A stretch of 64,000 nt of DNA from Clostridia bacterium (GTDB lineage Bacteria; Bacillota; Clostridia; Christensenellales; Aristaeellaceae). The position numbers and the translations under genes are program-made. Shown piece by piece: positions 33,944 to 41,896 of the stretch. Numbering within the stretch: position 1 is the stretch's first letter; every line of letters begins with the position of its first letter. The notes below the pieces were generated by a model. That model ran no database searches. It had not been told where the DNA came from and was given only the letters and a program-made list of their open reading frames with translations. The stretch is taken from positions 1 to 64,000 of the forward strand of contig JAFWSH010000007.1 in NCBI GenBank assembly GCA_017519405.1, read 5' to 3'.

Positions 33944-34354
33944 ATGAGGTGTGTTCTGTGCCCCCGCTGTGAGCTGAACTACATCATCGGTAATGACGAG
34001 TATTGCAAGGTCTGTCTCCAGGAGCTCCGCGGCAGCGCTGTGCAGGAGCCGGAGGAACTGTGCTCCGTGTGCAACGAGAACCCCGTGATCCCCGGCCGGG
34101 ATATCTGCGAGGCCTGCCTCCGGGAGATGAACACCACGGAGGGCGAGGACACCGAGGCGGCGGAGGCCGAGACCCATCAGCAGATGGCGGGGATCGGCGA
34201 GATGGATTCCGTGGCCCAGATGGACGAGATCATCCCGGATGTAAAGGAAGGGGACAAGGAATACGGTACCCTCTCCAACCCCATGAGCCTGGAGGACGCC
34301 CGTGAGGAGGAGGAAGAGGAGGACCGGGAGGATGAGGATAACGCCGACATGTAA
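33944..34354 (+). CDS. Zinc-finger protein with acidic tail, function unknown
   Basis: 136 aa. ATG 33944 is better spaced from GAGGAGG than ATG 33938. Two zinc modules fill the first 60 residues: CPRC...CKVC and CSVC...CEAC, so four CxxC pairs. The rest is highly acidic (EEEEEEDREDEDN) and probably disordered. No family recognised. It has a perfect sigma-A promoter and is 18 bp upstream of a metallophosphoesterase gene, so it is probably abundant. Acidic tail plus zinc knuckles could suit a protein-binding adaptor; that is a guess. Confidence 0.8.
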   Translation: MRCVLCPRCELNYIIGNDEYCKVCLQELRGSAVQEPEELCSVCNENPVIPGRDICEACLREMNTTEGEDTEAAEAETHQQMAGIGEMDSVAQMDEIIPDVKEGDKEYGTLSNPMSLEDAREEEEEEDREDEDNADM

Positions 34355-34372
34355 GGCGTGGAGAGGAAACAC

Positions 34373-35071
34373 ATGAGACTGTTTGCCATCGCCGATCTGC
34401 ACTTGCCGGGCGGGGGTGACAAGCCCATGGAGGTTTTCGGCCCCCAGTGGGACCACCACTTCGGGAAAATCAGCGAGGATTGGCGCAGCCGGGTCACCGA
34501 CGGGGATGCGGTGCTGATCGCCGGGGACATCTCCTGGGCCATGCAGCTGGGGAATGCGGCGGAGGATCTGCGGGCCATCGGCGCGCTGCCCGGCCGGAAA
34601 ATCCTCATCAAGGGCAACCACGACTACTGGTGGTCCTCCCTGACCCGGGTGCAGGAGCTGATGCCGGAGGGCATGACGGCCCTGCAGCACACGGCCGCCG
34701 ATCTGGGCTGCTGCGTGGTCTGCGGCACCCGGGGGTGGATGATCCCCACCGAAAACGAGCCCCTGTCGCCCGAGGATGGGAAGATCTACCGGCGGGAGAC
34801 AGCCCGGCTGGAGATGGCCCTGCAGGCGGCAGCGCGAATCGCGGCCGGCCGGCCGGCGGTGGCCATGCTGCACTACCCGCCCCTGCTGCAGGGCTGCACG
34901 GAGAGTGCCTTCACGGAGCTGCTGGAGCGTTACGGCGTCTCCGTGTGTGTCTACGGTCACCTGCACGGCAGCGGGATCCGGGCGGGATACACCGGGGAAT
35001 GCCGTGGGGTGCACTACCATCTGACGTCCTGTGACAGCCTGGCGTTTCAGCTGAAAGAGATAGAGATCTGA
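34373..35071 (+). CDS. Metallophosphoesterase
   Basis: 232 aa calcineurin-like phosphoesterase. Metal-binding motifs in order: DLHLPGG (DxH), AGDISWAM (GD), KGNHDYWW (GNHD), and a C-terminal YGHLHG (GHxH). Cytoplasmic. Close in pattern to a Firmicutes group annotated only as metallophosphoesterase. Follows the zinc-ribbon gene in the same transcript and ends in a terminator. Substrate unknown. Confidence 0.9.
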   Translation: MRLFAIADLHLPGGGDKPMEVFGPQWDHHFGKISEDWRSRVTDGDAVLIAGDISWAMQLGNAAEDLRAIGALPGRKILIKGNHDYWWSSLTRVQELMPEGMTALQHTAADLGCCVVCGTRGWMIPTENEPLSPEDGKIYRRETARLEMALQAAARIAAGRPAVAMLHYPPLLQGCTESAFTELLERYGVSVCVYGHLHGSGIRAGYTGECRGVHYHLTSCDSLAFQLKEIEI

Positions 35072-35098
35072 GCCTGACCGGTGCGTCAGGCTTTTCTT
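35071..35098 (+). terminator. Terminator after the metallophosphoesterase gene
   Basis: AGCCTGAC (35071-35078) pairs with GTCAGGCT (35085-35092), then TTTCTTGT. It begins at the stop codon. Confidence 0.8.
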
Positions 35099-35104
35099 GT
35101 GCCC

Positions 35105-35300
35105 GAAAAATTAATTTTCTGGTGAAGTTTTTTTCGTTTAGCCATTTTTCCAGTGCCCCGGAATGCCACAAATACAAAATATTGTTAGGGGAACGTATGT
35201 GCGCACAAAATAAACGGAATCATATGACAAATGTGTTACTAAATTATGTTAATTATGACAAATTAAGTGAATTCTGTTAAATTACCCCATTGAATTCCCT
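35105..35300. other. AT-rich intergenic region upstream of mraZ
   Basis: About 200 bp are much richer in A+T than the window, with no ORF of substance. TATGACAAAT occurs twice (35223-35232 and 35254-35263), 31 bp apart, or about three helical turns. It lies just upstream of the mraZ promoter and may be a regulatory or UP-element region. No MraZ-box repeats (TGGGN at 10 bp spacing) are seen. Confidence 0.5.
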
Positions 35301-35301
35301 A

Positions 35302-35330
35302 TTGTCTACTTTGAAAACGTGTGATAAAAT
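35302..35330 (+). promoter_or_regulatory. Promoter of the mraZ-dcw operon
   Basis: TTGTCT (35302-35307), 17 bp, TAAAAT (35325-35330), with TG one base before the -10. Confidence 0.65.
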
Positions 35331-35381
35331 GGGTTCGGCGCCCAAAAAGGGGCATCTGAGAGCAGAAAGGTGGGGATCGAG

Positions 35382-35942
35382 TTGGACGCGGATCAACTGC
35401 TGCTGTTGCAGGGCCTGCCGCTCGACGAGGACCTCACCGAGGAGGATCTTGCGCTTCTGCGGCGCTACAGCCGCACATTCACAGGCTCTTACAGCCACAC
35501 GCTGGACGGCAAGGGACGCATGGTGGTGCCCCAGGCATACCGGGACCGCCTGGGCAGCAAGTTCTGCATCGCGCCCTCTGCGGATTTTGAGAGTTTTTCC
35601 CTTTATTCCAACCTGGCCTGGGCAAGGCTGCGGGACCGCTATGCCCGCCTGGCCCAGCTGAAGGCCGAGGTCATCGAGTTCCAGAACGAGTTTGACGCCC
35701 TCTCCTTCCAGGGGCAGGAGTGCGACGGACAGGGCCGTATCCTTGTCCCCGCCAAGATCCGCACCCGCTTCCTGGGGGAGGAGAAGGACGTGGAGATCAC
35801 CGGCGCCATGGACCATGTCCGGGTGGTGGCCGCTTCCCGCAGCGAGGAGCAGTATCGCCGCTTCAAGGAAAACCTGCCCCATATCCAGCAGGTGATCGGC
35901 GAACTGGACGAGGCGGCCCAGAACAGAAACAACGAGAACTGA
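35382..35942 (+). CDS. mraZ: Transcriptional regulator MraZ, N-terminally extended
   Basis: About 186 aa, against about 143 in typical MraZ. Two SpoVT/AbrB-like halves are seen: SYSHTLDGKGRMVVPQAYRDRL and DGQGRILVPAKIRTRF. Ahead of these lie roughly 40 extra acidic, Leu-rich residues. No ATG exists near the usual start, so TTG 35382 (AGGTGGGG 7 bp upstream) is favoured; GTG 35370 is possible but has a poor ribosome site. MraZ represses its own dcw operon in other bacteria. Here it heads the operon mraZ-ftsL-like-murE-mraY-murD-ftsQ-like, with rsmH absent. Confidence 0.88.
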   Translation: MDADQLLLLQGLPLDEDLTEEDLALLRRYSRTFTGSYSHTLDGKGRMVVPQAYRDRLGSKFCIAPSADFESFSLYSNLAWARLRDRYARLAQLKAEVIEFQNEFDALSFQGQECDGQGRILVPAKIRTRFLGEEKDVEITGAMDHVRVVAASRSEEQYRRFKENLPHIQQVIGELDEAAQNRNNEN

Positions 35943-35983
35943 TATCTGAGATTTTTGCATAAGATCGGGAGGGGGACTTTTCC

Positions 35984-36622
35984 ATGCAGGCTGTGACGGT
36001 CACGCGGAGAAGGCGCACCATGCGGCTGAACCCCGGGAGAGGGTCCGACTTGAGTTGGCAGCAGGGCATCCGTGCCATCCACGAAGCGGTGAATGACCGC
36101 TATGGCTATGTGGAGAGCAGCCACCTGAACCGCCAGCGGATGTCTGTCCGCGGGGAGCTGCCGGAAGTGGCCGACGATATGCAGCCCGTCTACCGCAGGA
36201 CTGCCTACCGGACAACCCGCCAGGACCGGCTGGCCATGGAGCGGGCGGAGGAGAACCGCCGCGTTGCCAGCGCCATGGACATCGACGGCGTGCGGGCCAG
36301 CATCGCGCTGGCGGTGGCCGCCGTGCTGCTGGTGGTGCTGCTGATCTGCTGGACCACCAACACCGGCAGGCTGACTGCGGTTCAGAACAGGATTGATCAG
36401 CTCAGCAGCAGGATTGCGGCCATGGACATCGAATATAATGAAGGAAAGGCCGCCTATGAGCAGAAGGTGGCGAGCGTGGATGTGGGCTACGCTGCGGTCA
36501 GCCAGGGGCTGATCTCCAGCGTGGACGCCCAGTCCGTCAAGCTCTATGTACCGGCAGATGCCGTGATTGTGGATCCGCGCACCGCGGAGCAGGCACAGAG
36601 GACGGTCAGCAGCCGGCGCTGA
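35984..36622 (+). CDS. FtsL-like single-pass divisome protein
   Basis: 212 aa. The cytoplasmic part is long (about 100 residues) and basic; one membrane helix follows (IALAVAAVLLVVLLICW), then a short coiled coil (LTAVQNRIDQLSSRIAAMDIEYNEG) and a small outer domain. Position (between mraZ and murE) and topology fit FtsL, but sequence similarity is weak and the cytoplasmic region is unusually long. It contains LSWQQG near residue 26, a motif repeated in the FtsQ-like protein of the same operon. FtsL joins FtsQ/DivIB and FtsB/DivIC to activate septal wall synthesis. Confidence 0.7.
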   Translation: MQAVTVTRRRRTMRLNPGRGSDLSWQQGIRAIHEAVNDRYGYVESSHLNRQRMSVRGELPEVADDMQPVYRRTAYRTTRQDRLAMERAEENRRVASAMDIDGVRASIALAVAAVLLVVLLICWTTNTGRLTAVQNRIDQLSSRIAAMDIEYNEGKAAYEQKVASVDVGYAAVSQGLISSVDAQSVKLYVPADAVIVDPRTAEQAQRTVSSRR

Positions 36623-36648
36623 TTCAGCATACGTGGGAGGAAAGACCC

Positions 36649-38109
36649 ATGAGGTTAAGGGAGCTACTGGCAGACCTGCCTTATCTGGTGGAAACCCGGG
36701 GTGACATGGACCGGGAGATTGAGGTGTTGACTGCCTCCAGCACGGAGCGGGTAGTGAACGGCCTGTTTTTCTGCATTGTGGGCGCGCGCTTTGACGCCCA
36801 CCGTTTTGCGCCTCAGGCGGTGGAGAACGGCTGCTGCGCCCTGGTGGTGGAGCACTATCTGGACGCGCTGGACGTGCCGCAGGTGCTGGTCAGCAACGGC
36901 CGCGGCGCCATGGCGAGGATTGCGGCGGCCTTTTATGGCTGGCCGTCCCGGCAGATGAGGCTCGTCGGCATCACCGGCACCAAGGGGAAAACCACCACCT
37001 CCTACATGGTAAAGAGCATCGTGGAGGCGGCGGGGCTGAAGTGCGGCCTCATCGGCACTACCGGCGACATGATCGGCGACCGCCGCATCGAGAGCCATTT
37101 CACCACCCCGGACCCCATCGAGCTCCAGCGCACCCTGCGGCTGATGGCCGATGAGCAGGTGGATGTGGTGAGCATGGAGGTCTCTGCCCACGCCATCGAC
37201 ATGCTGCGGCTGGACGGTATGGTCTTTGATGTGGGCTGCTACACCAACCTGAGCCAGGACCATCTGGACTGGTTCCACACCATGGAGAACTACTTCGAGA
37301 CCAAAAAGCGGTTCTTCACCTCCGGCATGGTGCGCAACGCCGCCATCAACGCGGATGACGAGACGTCGGAGAAGATCGTCCGGGACCTGAAAACCCGCTT
37401 CATGACCTACGGCATCGCCCGGAATGCGGACCTGTTTGCCAGGGATGTGGAGATCCGGGAGGACGGCGTGAATTTCGAGATGCTCTTCCACGGCTTCGAC
37501 CGCTGCCATCCGGCCCTGAAGATGACCGGCATGTTCAACGTGTACAACGCGCTGGCTGCGGCCTCCTGCGCCATGATGCTGGGCATCGGCATGGAGACCA
37601 TCAAGGCGGGCCTGGAGGCCATCGCCTCCGTGCCGGGCCGCATTGAGATGCTGAATACCCACACGCCCTACAAGGTGATTCTGGACTACAGCCACTCCCC
37701 GGATGCCCTGAAGAACATCCTGGAGACCGTGCGCTCCTTCACCCGGGGCCGGCTCATCGCCCTCTTCGGCTGCGGCGGCGACCGGGACCAGGGCAAGCGG
37801 CCCATGATGGGCCAGATCGGCGGCGAGCTGGCGGATCTGTGCATCCTCACCAGCGACAACCCCCGCACGGAGGATCCCATGGCGATCCTGGCGGCCATCG
37901 AGGAGGGCATCCGCCCCACCGGGAAGCCCTATGAGGTCATCGAGAACCGGCGGGAGGCCATCCGCCGGGCGCTGAGCATCGCCCGGGAGGGGGACATCAT
38001 CGTCCTGGCGGGCAAGGGCCACGAGACGTATCAGGAGATCAACGGGATCCGGCACCCCTTTGACGAGAAACAGGTGGTGGCGGAGCTGCTGGAGGAGATG
38101 GGCGGCTGA
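36649..38109 (+). CDS. murE: UDP-MurNAc-tripeptide synthetase MurE (meso-DAP type)
   Basis: 486 aa cytoplasmic Mur ligase adding the third amino acid to UDP-MurNAc-dipeptide. ATP site GITGTKGKTTTSYM, middle-domain EVSAHAIDMLRLDG and NLSQDHLDWFHTMENYF (carbamylated Lys region nearby), and the C-terminal selectivity motif DNPRTEDP. The DNPR form marks meso-diaminopimelate, not lysine, as substrate. This agrees with the asd-dapA-dapB operon at 53977-56767. Confidence 0.97.
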   Translation: MRLRELLADLPYLVETRGDMDREIEVLTASSTERVVNGLFFCIVGARFDAHRFAPQAVENGCCALVVEHYLDALDVPQVLVSNGRGAMARIAAAFYGWPSRQMRLVGITGTKGKTTTSYMVKSIVEAAGLKCGLIGTTGDMIGDRRIESHFTTPDPIELQRTLRLMADEQVDVVSMEVSAHAIDMLRLDGMVFDVGCYTNLSQDHLDWFHTMENYFETKKRFFTSGMVRNAAINADDETSEKIVRDLKTRFMTYGIARNADLFARDVEIREDGVNFEMLFHGFDRCHPALKMTGMFNVYNALAAASCAMMLGIGMETIKAGLEAIASVPGRIEMLNTHTPYKVILDYSHSPDALKNILETVRSFTRGRLIALFGCGGDRDQGKRPMMGQIGGELADLCILTSDNPRTEDPMAILAAIEEGIRPTGKPYEVIENRREAIRRALSIAREGDIIVLAGKGHETYQEINGIRHPFDEKQVVAELLEEMGG

Positions 38110-38136
38110 GTCCGCCTCTGACAAGGAGTGTTGCGG

Positions 38137-39222
38137 ATGTACGGATACGGCTTGCTTTCCGCGGGAGCGGCGATGGTGCTGGTGCTGGCGGTGATGCCCT
38201 TCTTCCTGCCCTTCCTGAGGAAGCTCAAGTTTGGCCAGACGATCTATGATCTGGGCCCCCAGGCCCACAAGGCCAAGCAGGGAACGCCCAACATGGGCGG
38301 CATTGTGACGGCAGGCGCGACGGTGATCACAACGGTGGTGCTGAGCGTCGGCCGCTGTGTGACCAAGGGTGATCCCATGGGTCTGGCGTGCGCCTTGTGG
38401 CCGCTGCTCTTCATCACCATCGGCTGCACGGCCTTCTTCGGCTTCCCGGATGATTACATCAAGGACGTGAAGAAGGACCACGAGGGCCTGAAACCGAAAC
38501 AGAAGCTGATCGGGCAGATGATTGTCGGCCTGATCTTTTCACTGTATTGCTACTTTTTTGTGGGCCACGACGTATGGCTGCCCTTTACCCGGACGACCTG
38601 GGACCTGGGCATCTTCTATGTCCCGATCATGACGGTGCTGGTGATGTTCATCACCAACAGCGCCAACCTCCAGGACGGCGTGGACGGCATCCTGTCCTCC
38701 GTGACCGTGATCGGCATGGCCGCCTTCGGGGTCATCGCCCTGGTGTTTGCGGGCGATACCACGGGCGGCGAACCGGCTGCTTGGATGGATACGGTTTTTC
38801 CGGGCCTGGAGGGGAACCCGTGGTTCATGGCCATCGCCATTCTCTGCTTTGCCCTGGCCGGGGCCAGCGTGGGCTTCCTGTTCTTCAACCATCATCCGGC
38901 GAAGATCTTCATGGGGGACACGGGCTCCATGTTCATCGGCGGTGCCTTCGTGGGCGTGGCCATGCTGACCAAGACCGAGTTCCTGCTGATCCCCATCTGC
39001 TTCACCTGCATCATGAGCTCCGTCTCCGTGATGATGCAGACCACCTACTTCAAATACACCAAAAAGAAATACGGCGAGGGCCGGCGGATCTTCAAAATGT
39101 CGCCCATCCATCACCACTTTGAGCTGTGCGGCATGAAGGAAAACCAGATCGTGCTCATGTACGCCGCGGTGACCCTGGTGCTCAGCGCCCTGGCGGTCTG
39201 GTCCGTCGTGGCCGTGTTCTGA
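38137..39222 (+). CDS. mraY: Phospho-N-acetylmuramoyl-pentapeptide transferase MraY
   Basis: 361 aa, about ten membrane helices. Transfers phospho-MurNAc-pentapeptide to undecaprenyl phosphate, making lipid I. Family markers: KQGTPNMGGIV, the catalytic DD pair in FPDDYIKDVKKDHEGLKPKQKL, NLQDGVDGILS, FMGDTGSMFIGGA and the His cluster SPIHHHFELCG. ATG 38137 follows AAGGAG. Between murE and murD as in many Firmicutes, except that murF is not before it. Confidence 0.97.
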   Translation: MYGYGLLSAGAAMVLVLAVMPFFLPFLRKLKFGQTIYDLGPQAHKAKQGTPNMGGIVTAGATVITTVVLSVGRCVTKGDPMGLACALWPLLFITIGCTAFFGFPDDYIKDVKKDHEGLKPKQKLIGQMIVGLIFSLYCYFFVGHDVWLPFTRTTWDLGIFYVPIMTVLVMFITNSANLQDGVDGILSSVTVIGMAAFGVIALVFAGDTTGGEPAAWMDTVFPGLEGNPWFMAIAILCFALAGASVGFLFFNHHPAKIFMGDTGSMFIGGAFVGVAMLTKTEFLLIPICFTCIMSSVSVMMQTTYFKYTKKKYGEGRRIFKMSPIHHHFELCGMKENQIVLMYAAVTLVLSALAVWSVVAVF

Positions 39223-39242
39223 GTGCCCTGAAAGGAAGCGTT

Positions 39243-40616
39243 GTGAAGATGATGTCCCTGAAAGGAAAACGGGTGCTGGTGGTGGGCCTGGCCCGCTCCG
39301 GCGTGGCGGCGGCCCGGCTGCTGGTGCGCCACGGGGCTGTGGTGACGGTGAACGACAGCAAGACCCGGGAGGGCCTGGGGGAGGCCATCGCGCCCCTGGA
39401 GGCCCTGCCGGTGACCTGGCGCCTGGGCTGCCCGGCCATGGATGCGCTGCCCGGCCAGGAGCTGCTGGTGATCAGCCCCGGTATCCCGGACACGGCGCCC
39501 TTTGTGGGGAAAGCCCGGGAGATGGGCATCCCCGTCATCGGCGAGCTGGAGCTGGCCTACAGCCTGTGCCCCGGCACCATGGTTGCCGTGACGGGCACCA
39601 ACGGCAAGACCACCACCGTGACGCTGCTGGGGGAGATTTTCCGCAACGCCGGGAAGAAGAGCTGGACCGTGGGGAACATCGGCTTCCCCTACTCCCAGGC
39701 GGCCCTGGAGGCCACGGGGGAGGACGTGCTGGTCTGCGAATGCTCCTCCTTCCAGATGGAGACCATTGTGGACTTCCATCCCCGGGCGGCGGCCCTGCTG
39801 AACATCACCGAGGACCATCTCAACCGCCACGGCACCATGGCGGAGTACACCCGGCTGAAGATGCGGATGTTCGAGAACCAGACCGGGGAGGACTTCGCGG
39901 TGTTCAACGCGGATGATCCGGCACTGGCGCCCCTCACCGGCCAGGTAAAAAGCCGCGTGCTGCTCTTCTCCCGCAAGCGGGAGGTGGAGGAGGGCGCCTT
40001 CCTCCGGGACGGGGTGATCGTGTTCCGCCTGGACGGCCGGGAGGAGTCGGTGCTCCCTGCCGGGGACGTGTACATCCCCGGCCCCCACAACACGGAGAAC
40101 GCCCTGGCGGCGGTGTGCATCGCCATGGCCATGGGGGTGCCGGCGGAGACCGTGGCGGAAACCCTGCGGACCTTCCGTGGGGTGGAGCACCGGATCGAGT
40201 TCACCCGGGAGCTGGACGGGGTGCGCTGGTACAACGACTCCAAGGGCACCAACGTGGACTCCACCATCCGGGCGGTCCAGACCATGGACCGGCCCACGGT
40301 GATCATCCTGGGCGGGTCGGACAAGCACTGCGATTTCACGCCCCTGGCCCTGGAGATGAAGGCGGCGGAGAACATCCGGGAGGCGGTGCTCATCGGGGTG
40401 ACGGCCAACCAGATAGAGGACACGCTGCGGCGCTGCGGCTGGGAGCACATCCACCGGGCCCACAGCTTCCGGGAGGCGGTGGATCTGTGCCGCCGCCTGG
40501 CCAAGCCGGGCTGGAACGTGCTGCTCTCCCCGGCCTGTGCGTCCTTTGACATGTTCCGGGATTATGAGGAGCGGGGCCGCGTCTTTAAGGACCTGGTGGC
40601 GGCCCTGGAGGATTGA
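39243..40616 (+). CDS. murD: UDP-MurNAc-L-alanine:D-glutamate ligase MurD
   Basis: 457 aa. GTG 39243 lies 6 bp after AAAGGAA; ATG 39249 is an alternative. Domain 1 dinucleotide loop VLVVGLARSGVAAA; ATP site VTGTNGKTTTVTLLGEIF; NITEDHLNRHGTM; C-terminal WYNDSKGTNVDST and FDMFRDYEERGRVFKDLV. Adds D-glutamate, the second residue of the stem peptide. Last mur gene of this cluster. Confidence 0.97.
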   Translation: MKMMSLKGKRVLVVGLARSGVAAARLLVRHGAVVTVNDSKTREGLGEAIAPLEALPVTWRLGCPAMDALPGQELLVISPGIPDTAPFVGKAREMGIPVIGELELAYSLCPGTMVAVTGTNGKTTTVTLLGEIFRNAGKKSWTVGNIGFPYSQAALEATGEDVLVCECSSFQMETIVDFHPRAAALLNITEDHLNRHGTMAEYTRLKMRMFENQTGEDFAVFNADDPALAPLTGQVKSRVLLFSRKREVEEGAFLRDGVIVFRLDGREESVLPAGDVYIPGPHNTENALAAVCIAMAMGVPAETVAETLRTFRGVEHRIEFTRELDGVRWYNDSKGTNVDSTIRAVQTMDRPTVIILGGSDKHCDFTPLALEMKAAENIREAVLIGVTANQIEDTLRRCGWEHIHRAHSFREAVDLCRRLAKPGWNVLLSPACASFDMFRDYEERGRVFKDLVAALED

Positions 40617-40624
40617 GGAGCGAT

Positions 40625-41704
40625 ATGGCCAGGCGTGAGGAACAGACGGGGAGCGGCGGACCGAACCTGGCGTGGCAGCAGGGCGGCTACCACATGCAGG
40701 ACAGCCCGTGCGAGCATGCCGTTCCCATCAACGAACAGAACGACACCGGCTATCTGCCGGTCTCCCCGGACAGCCGGGACCGCGGGAACCCCTTTGATGA
40801 CGGCGCGGTGGACGAAGATCTGCGCAAGCAGCGCTCCCGGAGCGTAGAGGCGCATGATTCCACCTTCTGGATCGGCCCGGGACAGGCGCCGGAGGACGCG
40901 GTGATTCAGCGGGAGCCGCGGGATAAGGGCAAGGGAAGAAACACCTCCGCCCTGAAGGCCCTGCTGTGCATCGGCGCAGCCCTGGTGCTGATGGTCGTGG
41001 GCACCATGATCTTTATGCATCTGCGGTACACGATCCGCCAGATCCGCGTGGAGGGCAACAGCGAGTGCTCCGACCAGGAAGTGATCGCGGCGTCCGGCAT
41101 CTCCGTGGGCATGAACATGCTGACGGTGGACCGGGAGAAGGTGGAGAAGAACCTCGCCGCCAACAGCAGTCTGCTGCGGCTGATCAGCGTGAAATGGGAT
41201 GACTCCGGCACCCTGGTGCTCACGGTACGGGAACGGCATCGGGCGTCCTACATCACCTGCAACGGCATCATCTGCATTCTGGACAACCACGGCATGGTGC
41301 TGCAGGAAAACGTGCAGATTGCCAACCTGCAGGACGGGGAACCGGACCCGCTGGAGGGCCTGGTGCGGGTGGAGGGCTTCTCCGTCCGCTATTACCGGAA
41401 GGGCCGGGTGCTGGAACTGTACAACCAGAAACAGATGGATGCCTACTGGGATGCCATGCTGGAGATTCAGGTGATGTCGCTGACGGATGTGGTGGAGGTC
41501 CTGTATGTCACGGATACGGACAACCTCTACCTGGCCACCCGGGACGGTTTCTCCGTCCGCCTGGGGGACAGTGAGGACATGCACGCCAAGCTCCGGGCGA
41601 TGCAGCTGACGGTCCGGTGGCTGCAGGAAAATGGCAAGGCCGGCGGCACGGTGGACGTCTCCAACCCCGTGGAACCCACCTGGATTCCGGAGGGCACCGG
41701 CTGA
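40625..41704 (+). CDS. FtsQ/DivIB-like divisome protein
   Basis: 359 aa. A cytoplasmic region of about 110 residues precedes one membrane helix (ALLCIGAALVLMVVGTMIFM), then a POTRA domain (IRQIRVEGNSECSDQEVIAASGI) and an FtsQ-type beta domain. Homologues bind FtsL and FtsB/DivIC at the septum. The N-terminal part is long and contains NLAWQQG near residue 15, echoing LSWQQG of the FtsL-like protein. It ends the dcw transcript: a perfect terminator follows. Confidence 0.88.
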   Translation: MARREEQTGSGGPNLAWQQGGYHMQDSPCEHAVPINEQNDTGYLPVSPDSRDRGNPFDDGAVDEDLRKQRSRSVEAHDSTFWIGPGQAPEDAVIQREPRDKGKGRNTSALKALLCIGAALVLMVVGTMIFMHLRYTIRQIRVEGNSECSDQEVIAASGISVGMNMLTVDREKVEKNLAANSSLLRLISVKWDDSGTLVLTVRERHRASYITCNGIICILDNHGMVLQENVQIANLQDGEPDPLEGLVRVEGFSVRYYRKGRVLELYNQKQMDAYWDAMLEIQVMSLTDVVEVLYVTDTDNLYLATRDGFSVRLGDSEDMHAKLRAMQLTVRWLQENGKAGGTVDVSNPVEPTWIPEGTG

Positions 41705-41731
41705 GACCGGACCGGGAACAAACAGAACAAG

Positions 41732-41766
41732 AAAAAGCACGGATCAGCAGCCGATCCGTGCTTTTT
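41732..41766 (+). terminator. Terminator of the dcw operon
   Basis: Perfect 14-bp stem (41732-41745 with 41753-41766) around a 7-nt loop, with A-run and U-run within the stem ends. Confidence 0.9.
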
Positions 41767-41825
41767 CAACGATCAAAAGTGAAAAAGGGCTGTCGTGAAC
41801 GGCCGGAAATCAGACGTGAAGCAAG

Positions 41826-41854
41826 TTGCAAAAGCCGGGGAAATATGGTATCGT
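41826..41854 (+). promoter_or_regulatory. Promoter of the phosphoglucomutase gene
   Basis: TTGCAA (41826-41831), 17 bp, TATCGT (41849-41854) with TG one base before. Confidence 0.5.
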
Positions 41855-41896
41855 TTACACAAGGACAAACCCATGACAACCGAAGGAGGAAAAACC

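Noticed and set aside
35330-35380. MraZ-box repeats before mraZ
   Set aside because: Only isolated TGGG occurrences are present, not the regular spaced series expected.
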